DNA of 24,095 bases from an uncultured Bacteroidota bacterium. Lineage in GTDB: Bacteria; Bacteroidota; Bacteroidia; NS11-12g; UBA9320. Positions 1 to 6,849 of the stretch are shown here, piece after piece. The notes under the pieces are model-generated. The model was not told where the DNA came from. It was given only the letters and a program-made list of their open reading frames with translations, and did no database searches. The DNA lies in assembly GCA_913056425.1 (NCBI GenBank), contig CAJXLR010000002.1:1-24095 (forward strand). Reading direction: 5' to 3'. Each line of letters opens with the position of its first letter. Position 1 is the stretch's first letter. The translations under genes were made by a program, and so were the position numbers.

Positions 1-284
1 AAAGGTCACAAAAAGACGAACATCCATCGATTTTTGAGATTTTTCCGGCCGGCCGGCCGGGCGGCAGGAGGGCCCCAAATCCCACACTCACAGGGTGGAT
101 TCCCTATAGAAAAGGCAGATTTTTGTGTATTTTCTGACTAATTTTTGGCTGCGTTTCATAATTAGTTCCAGTTATCAAAAGGCAGTATTCTCAGACTGCA
201 CATTGGACTGACTGAAACCAATTTGAGAGATCGTAAGAGTCTGCATTTGATTAAAAAAACCACTGTAATTCCGACTTAAAATAG
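1..284. other. Non-coding edge segment with GC-rich tract, not continuous with waaA
   Basis: No reading frame here encodes a recognisable protein; all forward frames hit stops and none resembles the N-terminal half of Kdo transferase that should precede the downstream gene. Positions 45-60 are a pure alternation of CCGG units containing overlapping GGCCGGCC octamers, followed by more G/C to about 76, in otherwise AT-rich DNA. A short inverted repeat (GCAGT near 183, ACTGC near 195) is also present. The segment could be a chimeric or mis-assembled contig end, or a real rearrangement that cut waaA; the sequence alone cannot decide. Confidence 0.5.
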
Positions 285-311
285 TATAAAAACGCATTCT
301 ATTTCAAGCCA

Positions 312-1046
312 TTGTTTGGCGCATGGAAAAGGACAATGAAATCGTTTGATCATTGGTTTGTTCAAGATAAGGAGTCTGCTCAGGAGCTTCAAGAAAATGG
401 AATCACACGGGTAACGGTTACCGGTGACTTACGTTTTGAGCGGGTATTTACGGGTAAACTAACCGCTCGGCCAAATACGATATTGGAACGCTTCACGAAG
501 GAAGAAACAACCATCATCTTTGGGAGTAGTTGGCCTGAAGAAGAAGCATTTATATCGAGTGTTTTAGAAGCTTTTTCCGATGCGTGCGTGGTAGTAGCTC
601 CTCACGATGTATCACAGAGTAACATTACGGAAATTGTAGCACGGAATACGGAGTATAAACCGGTTCGCTTCTCTGAATCCGATGGACGAACAGCATCGAG
701 ATTACTTATCCTGGACACCATAGGTTTACTACGGGAAGCTTATCAGTATGCAGATTTAGCGATTGTTGGTGGCGGATATGGCAGAGGTTTGCACAACGTT
801 TTGGAACCTGCCGTGTGGAACATCCCGGTTTTGTGTGGACCCGAAATCCATAAAAATCCGGAAGCCCAAGAGCTTCAAGCCATTGGTGGGTTGCAAACCG
901 TGGTTAACGACTCAGACGTAATACAAGCGATTCATGCAAAGTTGGAGCCCAACAACATCAGAGGGATTCAACAGAATATCGAACGGTGGTTTTCCAAGAA
1001 GAAACCATCAACTCACGAAGTAATGGATTATTTTCTAGCGTCGTAA
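312..1046 (+). CDS. waaA: 3-deoxy-D-manno-octulosonic acid (Kdo) transferase, 5'-truncated
   Basis: This is the C-terminal half of the glycosyltransferase that adds Kdo to lipid A precursor at the inner membrane during LPS synthesis. Homology is clear from the FKPLFGAWKR stretch onward (about 288), through the QD-then-GDLRFERV segment that begins the second Rossmann domain, to the donor-binding block GGGYGRGLHNVLEPAVWNIPV and the following GPEIHKN. The family is about 400-430 residues; only about 245-253 are present, and the N-terminal acceptor domain is absent. An in-frame TAG at 282-284 closes the frame upstream, so the listed TTG start (or the ATG at 336) is only the first possible start, not a natural one. 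The gene is either a remnant or damaged by an assembly junction. It converges on the TraB-like gene with a 24-bp gap and no clear terminator. The family call is firm; whether the gene is functional is doubtful. Confidence 0.8.
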   Translation: MFGAWKRTMKSFDHWFVQDKESAQELQENGITRVTVTGDLRFERVFTGKLTARPNTILERFTKEETTIIFGSSWPEEEAFISSVLEAFSDACVVVAPHDVSQSNITEIVARNTEYKPVRFSESDGRTASRLLILDTIGLLREAYQYADLAIVGGGYGRGLHNVLEPAVWNIPVLCGPEIHKNPEAQELQAIGGLQTVVNDSDVIQAIHAKLEPNNIRGIQQNIERWFSKKKPSTHEVMDYFLAS

Positions 1047-1070
1047 AGACCACTAAGACTCTCGCAAAAC

Positions 1071-4000
1071 CTAGTATCCGTAGTAACTGCGGCGACGCGT
1101 TTTCTTCTTCACACGCTTTCGGTGTGCGTACAAGGCATTTTCAACGGCATCCTCCATCTTTTCATCCAAATCTTCTTCGTCTAGGTAGTCATTTCCCGTA
1201 TCACGAATGGTAACCCATTTGGGAATTTCAGTTGAGTCCTCCGGCAATACGCCTACGTAGTCGTAGTTCCACTCGGCATCGTTGTACGAGTCTTTTTTCT
1301 TGAAAACGTATATATATCCTTTGCGTTTTCGGTTTTGAGCTTTCACTCTTCGAAGGAACTGGACACTGTCTTCCTCATCGATGTTCGAGTATCGGTAGAG
1401 TAGAGCTCTTGCAACGTTTTCTTGGCGTAAACACGAGTCGGGAATCAAATCCGTCTTAACCATGTCCTTGAGTCGAGAGTACATTTTTATCAGATACTTT
1501 TCATCGTTACCAAAGTGTGCCCAAATGGAATCTTCCACACGCATACCGGCTTCAACCATTTGTAAGCTGGTATTAAGCAGATCCGGCTCACTGGGGAGTC
1601 GTCGTGTACGCTCAAAGTATTCTTGAACGTCTTTGTTGTTCTTAAATGGAATCAGCAATGTATTGTACGCCTCTAACAAATCGGAATGTGACGTGCTGCT
1701 GTACGAATAGCGCGAATACGAATATTCATTGTCGTCGTGTGCCTCTGCCATAACGCGCTTCAATCCATCTTTCGCTTCACGCACTAAGTCTTTCTTGTAG
1801 TTCTTGTAGTGTTTCGGTCTCATGATACCGGAATCCAACATTTCAGCCATCAGGGTGTAAACTCCTGTTTTGTATTCCGGGTAGCTCGCAAACTTGAGCA
1901 AGAATGGAAAAAGGTCTCGATAAACCTCTAAGGAGTCAGACATTGAGCCGATTAAGTCAGATATGTTGCTTTTACTTACAAGTGGAGTTTCAGAGCCAAG
2001 CAGGGTTTCAAACATCTTAGTTCCCGACTTGCTTCTTTGGTTAACCAATGCCTGAAGCACGGCCACTTGTAATTGAGCGGTATCTACACTTCGATCATAA
2101 ACTTTCTTTAGGTATGGCAGAACATTTCGATGCTTGATGTAACCGAGCTCTTCAATAAGATGAACGCGTTCACGTATACCAAAATCTTTGTGTTTAAACC
2201 CATCAATGGTCTCCATCAACTCGGAAACATGTTTCTTATCGAAACTCACATCCAAAACACTCTGCAGTGCATAGTCTTTCGACAAACTGTCTTCGCTGTA
2301 TAAGTCTTCAAAAAACAAGTCGCCTTTGTTTTGGTTGAAAGGCAAGCCGACAACTGTGTCTTTCTGCGGAGCAAAACTCTCGAAGAATGTTTCGCCCAAC
2401 TCACACGTTTTACCCGCGGCATTAACATACTTCATCGTGTAAAGTACACCACCATTTACACGGTAGCGAACATGGAGTTTGCGAACACTATTCGTGTCAC
2501 CAATGACTAAATCATAGGTGTTTGAATCCTTACTCACTTCTTCGGACTCAACCACCATGTCTTTGTTTATGAAGATGTTCTTTTCTCCGCGCCACAGGGA
2601 ATCGTAACTCGGGCGGTAAAAGTATCTGGAGAACTGTTTAAAGTACAAGTACACCTCATCGTCGGCGCGCAAGTCACCATAGTAGATGTACTCCGTTGTT
2701 CCATCGTAATTTCTATCGTTTTCTTTGTTCCGAACACGTTCGGATATTTCACGAATGTCAAAGGCAGCATATCCACTTCGTTTGGAATTCGACTTTACGG
2801 TGTAGAAGTATGACGTGTCTTCAAACGTGGTATACGGCCGAATGGAAATGGGTGTGGTTTTCTTAAATGAATTGAAGAATTTTTCCGGCCACACATCGGA
2901 CGAAGTCTTGGCAAGAATCTGATAGTATCTCGGACCATCAATCAAGTACATGGTGTGCACAAAAGTGTTGGAGTCTTTACATGTTGTTTTCAGACCGGGC
3001 ATGTCGCCAACCATGACGTGTTCGCGATTGAGTTCTTCATACTTCATTTCATCGTGAAACTGGGTCGCGATGTAAGAAACCTCAAAGGTATCTTCTTCGA
3101 TGTAGCTTTGATCGTGATATGATGCTCGTCGTACCGAAAAAAAGTCGTCGCCGTCCATGGAATAAGCTTCCACGAGGTTAGACGATAGGTGTTTTAGTTT
3201 ATCGTTATTCTCATCGGTAATAACCGTTCCGGGCATGTCGATAGCAAAACCATTTTTAGATTCAAACGTCTGCCACGTATTGGTTTTGCCCATGATTTCA
3301 AACGAGTTGAAGATCTCTTCGAGGTAACCATTATCCTTCAAGTAGTCCAAGGTTCCTCCAACCTTGAATACAATCATTTCGATTGGAGTGGCGAAAATCA
3401 GGTAGCGCTGGTAGTCGCTTTTTTTCGTTCGGTTGATGATGTCGAAACCGGGATATCCGTTGCGCTCAATCTCTTTTTGCTCCAAGATTTTTCCCGGGAT
3501 ATTTTCATACAACAAACTATCAATGCGCTTAATCATGTACTCCTTGGTCTGATTTCTCATCGGACCGTGGTAGCGTAAACGAATAAGTGAGTAGTTGGTC
3601 CCGTTAGACATCTCCGGGTAGAAGTACATTTTGTAATAGTCGTTTGCCGGCATCTCGAATAATTCACCCGGCAGTTTCACTTTAATCCAGTTATCCGATG
3701 TTGTGTACTCTTTGAGTGATTGTTTCACATACGTCTTCTCGAGCTTGTCTCGATACGATTTACTGTAGTCTCCTATGTTTCGAGAAACCGGCCGTACATT
3801 ATATCCGAGCTCGCGAAGCATTTCAATTACCCCCAGCTCGCCGGCTAGATGCGCCGCACCAATCCCGGTGAATAGCGTCGTACCACTTTGTATGATTGAG
3901 TCCATACGGTCAGCCATGATACGATTGCGTTCATGGAGCATATACTTCTGGTGGTTTTTACTTGGGCTGATGATGCGTTGCAATGAATCAACCATGTCTA

Positions 4001-4694
4001 GATCAGCTTTTCGATATGCATCTTCCAGCATTTCACGCGGACTATTTCCCGCATTAACGATTTTTCGGTAGTCTACATTTTTTGGTTTGTCCTTTTCGTC
4101 GTCGTCCGGGATTTCCGCTTTTTGAACCAAACGCTGGGACTCCATAAAATCTTCCAGTCCGATAATCTCCTTGTTCAGTTTTTTACCGGCTTGATGGATG
4201 TACATGTCTAAGTATGTCTCTTCTTCAAAATCAGCCGCATAGCTTGATTTTCGATACAGCATACCGTTCATGATACGATTGTTGAAGTTCAGACTACTAC
4301 CCATAATCCGTTTTTCAACTTCTTCAAACTTGAAAGCATCTCGGTAGAAGTCTTTGTAATACCTCGCCGTACGGTAGAGACCTCCGGTTTCCTCCAGATA
4401 TTCTTCACCGAACATGTAGCCTAGCCATGTGGTTGCGTCGCTCTCCAAGGCTACGGCATCACAGCTTTCGAGTGCCATAAAAAAGGTATCACCCAGATGG
4501 AATGCGAGCTTGCTCGACACGTGCATAGTGCCGTATAGGTAGCTTGGTTTTTCAGCATCGTTACCGGTGATTTCCCAAAGCAAGCTTGGGTACTTTTTCT
4601 CTTCCTGTGCGAAAGAGGTTTGATGGATGAAAAAAATTGAGAGAAGGAGGAGGCAGGTTGCCAGTGGTTTATGGTGGTTCATGAAGGATTTCAA
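1071..4694 (-). CDS. Large secreted TraB/GumN (Tiki-fold) protein with triplicated middle region and HEAT-like region
   Basis: A 1207-residue protein with a type I signal peptide (residues 1-29, cut predicted at SFA|Q30). Residues 35-305 are a TraB/GumN domain: the two GxxH motifs typical of the Tiki-related metalloprotease fold are GTMH (55-58) and GAAH (279-282), followed by ELGYNVRPV. Ordinary members are near 300 residues, so about 900 residues are extra. Residues 330-468, 476-612 and 620-776 look like three diverged copies of one domain, ending in IFNSF, FFNSF and FFESF. Residues 800-1060 are helical with HEAT-like spacing (for example KHRNVLPYLKKVYDRS), and the C terminus is strongly basic (RKRVKKKTRRRS). 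Tyr/Ser-rich YSYSRYSYSS sits at 991-1000. The likely site is periplasm or cell surface; the substrate is unknown. It is transcribed alone, 69 bp after dtd. The domain call is good; protease activity is inference from fold relatives. Confidence 0.8.
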   Translation of the reverse strand: MKSFMNHHKPLATCLLLLSIFFIHQTSFAQEEKKYPSLLWEITGNDAEKPSYLYGTMHVSSKLAFHLGDTFFMALESCDAVALESDATTWLGYMFGEEYLEETGGLYRTARYYKDFYRDAFKFEEVEKRIMGSSLNFNNRIMNGMLYRKSSYAADFEEETYLDMYIHQAGKKLNKEIIGLEDFMESQRLVQKAEIPDDDEKDKPKNVDYRKIVNAGNSPREMLEDAYRKADLDMVDSLQRIISPSKNHQKYMLHERNRIMADRMDSIIQSGTTLFTGIGAAHLAGELGVIEMLRELGYNVRPVSRNIGDYSKSYRDKLEKTYVKQSLKEYTTSDNWIKVKLPGELFEMPANDYYKMYFYPEMSNGTNYSLIRLRYHGPMRNQTKEYMIKRIDSLLYENIPGKILEQKEIERNGYPGFDIINRTKKSDYQRYLIFATPIEMIVFKVGGTLDYLKDNGYLEEIFNSFEIMGKTNTWQTFESKNGFAIDMPGTVITDENNDKLKHLSSNLVEAYSMDGDDFFSVRRASYHDQSYIEEDTFEVSYIATQFHDEMKYEELNREHVMVGDMPGLKTTCKDSNTFVHTMYLIDGPRYYQILAKTSSDVWPEKFFNSFKKTTPISIRPYTTFEDTSYFYTVKSNSKRSGYAAFDIREISERVRNKENDRNYDGTTEYIYYGDLRADDEVYLYFKQFSRYFYRPSYDSLWRGEKNIFINKDMVVESEEVSKDSNTYDLVIGDTNSVRKLHVRYRVNGGVLYTMKYVNAAGKTCELGETFFESFAPQKDTVVGLPFNQNKGDLFFEDLYSEDSLSKDYALQSVLDVSFDKKHVSELMETIDGFKHKDFGIRERVHLIEELGYIKHRNVLPYLKKVYDRSVDTAQLQVAVLQALVNQRSKSGTKMFETLLGSETPLVSKSNISDLIGSMSDSLEVYRDLFPFLLKFASYPEYKTGVYTLMAEMLDSGIMRPKHYKNYKKDLVREAKDGLKRVMAEAHDDNEYSYSRYSYSSTSHSDLLEAYNTLLIPFKNNKDVQEYFERTRRLPSEPDLLNTSLQMVEAGMRVEDSIWAHFGNDEKYLIKMYSRLKDMVKTDLIPDSCLRQENVARALLYRYSNIDEEDSVQFLRRVKAQNRKRKGYIYVFKKKDSYNDAEWNYDYVGVLPEDSTEIPKWVTIRDTGNDYLDEEDLDEKMEDAVENALYAHRKRVKKKTRRRSYYGY

Positions 4695-4763
4695 AATTGC
4701 AAAATACAGTTTTCGGGTCTAATAAAAGACCGACTTTTCTTTAGCAACGACGTAGGGCGTAAA

Positions 4764-5216
4764 TTATTCCGGATTTTTAGAATCGAGCAGTATGGTCACC
4801 GGTCCTTTGTTGGTTAGAGATACATCCATCATAGCTCCGAATTTTCCCGTTTCAACAACTAAGCCGGTTTGGTTTCTCAGTTCATCCACAAAGTAGTTGT
4901 AGAGCTTTTCTGCGATATCAGGAGCTGCAGAGCGGGTGTAGGACGGTCGATTACCTTTCTTGGTAGATGCATGCAAGGTGAACTGACTGATGACCAGGAA
5001 TTCACGCTTCTGATCTTTGATGGACTCGTTCATTACACCGTTTGCATCGTTAAAGATCCGCATGTTCTGAATCTTTCTAATAAGCCAATTTGCATCATCT
5101 TGAGTATCCTCGTGCTCGATGCCTAGAAGAATTACCAATCCGGATTCTATGGAACCAATGGTTACCTCATCAACCACCACGGAAGCGGATTCACTGCGTT
5201 GGACAACTGCTCTCAT
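4764..5216 (-). CDS. dtd: D-aminoacyl-tRNA deacylase (DTD)
   Basis: This cytoplasmic homodimer hydrolyses D-amino acids, and also glycine mischarged on tRNA-Ala, from tRNA. It is full length at 150 residues. The family signatures are both present: SQFTLHA at 77-83, holding the active-site Thr, and the NKGPVT block at 136-141, whose Gly-Pro is the cross-subunit Gly-cisPro that excludes L-amino acids. The start MRAVVQR is the standard DTD N terminus. The ATG begins 1 bp after the stop codon of the upstream nitroreductase, so the two are almost certainly co-transcribed and possibly translationally coupled. No strong terminator follows. The identification is very secure. Confidence 0.96.
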   Translation of the reverse strand: MRAVVQRSESASVVVDEVTIGSIESGLVILLGIEHEDTQDDANWLIRKIQNMRIFNDANGVMNESIKDQKREFLVISQFTLHASTKKGNRPSYTRSAAPDIAEKLYNYFVDELRNQTGLVVETGKFGAMMDVSLTNKGPVTILLDSKNPE

Positions 5217-5217
5217 A

Positions 5218-5796
5218 TTATGAGACTACCCATTGAATTTTCTCACCGGCAGGTCTTCGCTTACCTTGAGGTTTTGGACTATCCGGTTTAATCATGCCCA
5301 AGTGAATCATACCCATACAAAGTTGGTTTTCTTCAAGTCCGAGAAATTCTTTGAACTCAGGAGTATATACCAATTTACCGGTAGACCAATATCCACCTAC
5401 TTTCGGATACTCAGCCAGCGTAAGCAAGATGTTTTGTACCGCACAAGAAGCCGCGGCGATTTCTTCAATCTCCGGTAGGTTCGGTTTGTCACTTATATCA
5501 ACCGCAACAACAATACTGTGTGAGATCTGCTCCGCTCGATCTGCGTATCGAGCATATTTGGCATCGCTGAACGTATCTACATTATACATTTTGTAGAGTT
5601 CGGCAAGCTTAGACATAAGCTTTTTCAGGCCATCGTCTTTGAAAACCATGAATCTCCATGGTTCTGTATGATAGTGGTTGGGCGCCCAATTTGCGTTTTC
5701 CAGAAGTGTGTGAATCACCTCATCGTTTATGTGCTCACCGGAGTATTGAGCTGGGTAGATAGATCTGCGAGATCGTATGGCATCAGTTATAGTCAT
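5218..5796 (-). CDS. Nitroreductase family protein (FMN, YdjA-like)
   Basis: A 192-residue single-domain flavoprotein of the nitroreductase superfamily, which uses FMN and NAD(P)H to reduce nitro compounds, quinones or other acceptors in the cytoplasm as a homodimer. The FMN phosphate-binding start RSRRSIYP (8-15), the APNHYHTEPWRFMVF block (39-52), the VGGYWSTG loop (133-140) and the basic GKRRP near the C terminus (178-182) are those of the YdjA-like branch. The physiological substrate cannot be told. It is the first gene of a pair with dtd (1-bp gap) and is divergent from sod across a 98-bp intergenic region that must hold both promoters. Being divergent from superoxide dismutase hints at redox stress, but that is only context. 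Confidence 0.88.
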   Translation of the reverse strand: MTITDAIRSRRSIYPAQYSGEHINDEVIHTLLENANWAPNHYHTEPWRFMVFKDDGLKKLMSKLAELYKMYNVDTFSDAKYARYADRAEQISHSIVVAVDISDKPNLPEIEEIAAASCAVQNILLTLAEYPKVGGYWSTGKLVYTPEFKEFLGLEENQLCMGMIHLGMIKPDSPKPQGKRRPAGEKIQWVVS

Positions 5797-5863
5797 AGTT
5801 CGATTGCGAAACTTGATAAAACAATTTTAAAGTATAACAGGTATCATAACTAAACGATTTAAA

Positions 5864-5871
5864 TAAATTTG
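5864..5871 (+). promoter_or_regulatory. Candidate Bacteroidota -7 box for sod
   Basis: TAAATTTG matches the TAnnTTTG consensus of the Bacteroidota primary sigma factor exactly and ends 23 nt before the sod ATG, giving a short leader. No good TTTG is seen at the expected -33 position, so the call rests on the -7 box and its placement. Confidence 0.5.
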
Positions 5872-5894
5872 TCTCACACTAAAACAGAAAAAGT

Positions 5895-6494
5895 ATGTCA
5901 TTTGAATTACCGGCATTACCATATGCCACTGATGCGTTAGAACCACACATCGATACAAAGACAATGGAAATTCATCACGGGAAACACCATGCTGGATACG
6001 TTGCAAAATTGAACGCTGCTATCGAAGGTACCGACATGGCCGGAAAGTCATTGGAGGACTTGCTCAAGAATCACTCAGACAATGGAGCAGTTCGCAACAA
6101 CGGCGGAGGACACTATAACCACAGCTTGTTCTGGAGCGTTATGTCGCCAAACGGCGGTGGAGCACCTTCAGGTGAATTGGCTGACGCAATAAACAACGAC
6201 CTTGGTGGGTTTGATGCGTTTAAAGATGCATTCAGCAAAGCAGCTGCTACACAATTTGGATCAGGCTGGGCTTGGTTGTGTGTTTGCGAAGGAAAGCTTT
6301 GCGTTTGTAGCACGCCAAACCAAGACAACCCTGTAATGGGAGCAGGTTGCCAAGGAACTCCAATCTTAGGATTGGACGTTTGGGAACACGCATACTACTT
6401 GAACTACCAAAACCGTCGCCCAGATTACATTTCTGCATTCTTTAATGTAATCAACTGGGACGAAGTTGCTAAGCGATACGCAGCAGCGAAATAA
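5895..6494 (+). CDS. sodA: Superoxide dismutase, Mn/Fe family with Mn-type signature
   Basis: It converts superoxide to hydrogen peroxide and oxygen in the cytoplasm and is full length at 199 residues. The four metal ligands are H27, H76, D161 and H165 (motif DVWEHAYY). GGHYNHSLFW (71-80) and STPNQDNPVMG (139-149, with the Gln that hydrogen-bonds the metal-bound solvent) are the Mn-type residues rather than the Fe-type Gln in the first block, so Mn or cambialistic use is likely; the symbol could equally be given as sodB by habit in this phylum. Odd feature: four cysteines in the beta-hairpin at 129-138 (CVC-EGKL-CVC) plus C152. It is a single-gene unit with its own promoter box and a strong terminator. 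Confidence 0.95.
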   Translation: MSFELPALPYATDALEPHIDTKTMEIHHGKHHAGYVAKLNAAIEGTDMAGKSLEDLLKNHSDNGAVRNNGGGHYNHSLFWSVMSPNGGGAPSGELADAINNDLGGFDAFKDAFSKAAATQFGSGWAWLCVCEGKLCVCSTPNQDNPVMGAGCQGTPILGLDVWEHAYYLNYQNRRPDYISAFFNVINWDEVAKRYAAAK

Positions 6495-6520
6495 GAAATA
6501 CAATTTTCAATGAACGCAAG

Positions 6521-6549
6521 AGGCTCTTCGGAAGAAGGGCCTTTTTTTT
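6521..6549 (+). terminator. Rho-independent terminator of sod
   Basis: The arms AGGCTCTTC (6521-6529) and GAAGGGCCT (6534-6542) pair over 9 bp with one G-T wobble around a GGAA loop and run into eight Ts (6542-6549). It lies 26 bp after the sod stop codon. Confidence 0.9.
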
Positions 6550-6555
6550 GGTTAA

Positions 6556-6603
6556 TGACTGAATGACTGAATGACTGAATGATTGAGTGACTGGATGATT
6601 GAA
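6556..6603. repeat. Six-unit 8-bp tandem repeat (TGACTGAA)
   Basis: Units start at 6556, 6564, 6572, 6580, 6588 and 6596. The first three are identical TGACTGAA; the last three are TGATTGAG, TGACTGGA and TGATTGAA. It lies 6 bp after the T-run of the sod terminator. An 8-bp period is not a multiple of three, and no coding role is seen. Confidence 0.85.
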
Positions 6604-6849
6604 TTCCATACCTCTGGAAATCCATCCACCAGCGCTTTCGAGAAAAGTCAGCACATCAATTGACAGCCTCCCTGTCAAATTTGACGAGGAATTGTAATCG
6701 GAAATGGTGAAGGAAACATCTTGTCCTTCCTTTAGACTCAAATTAACCATATTGTTTCATTCGATATGTGAAGACTCTCCTGGCAACTGCAATAATTCAC
6801 CCGTATTCTTTCTATATACAAATATGTGTCATAATCTCGTTGTACAGAC
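6604..6849. other. Intergenic region with nested inverted repeats
   Basis: No convincing gene lies here. TTGACAG (6660-6666) and CTGTCAA (6672-6678) form a perfect 7-bp inverted repeat with a 5-nt spacer, and the 12-bp palindrome GTCAAATTTGAC (6674-6685) shares its right arm. A minus-strand frame from 6750 runs through the tandem repeat into sod and has no family resemblance. No TAnnTTTG box is visible before the GldK-like gene at 6850. Confidence 0.4.

Noticed and set aside
4716..4731. Hairpin GGTCT/AGACC between dtd and the TraB-like gene
   Set aside because: It has only 5 bp and no clear T-run on the minus strand, too weak to call a terminator.
6469..6750. Minus-strand open frame of 93 codons after sod
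   Set aside because: It runs through the tandem repeat and terminator into sod on the opposite strand, with no family resemblance and no promoter.
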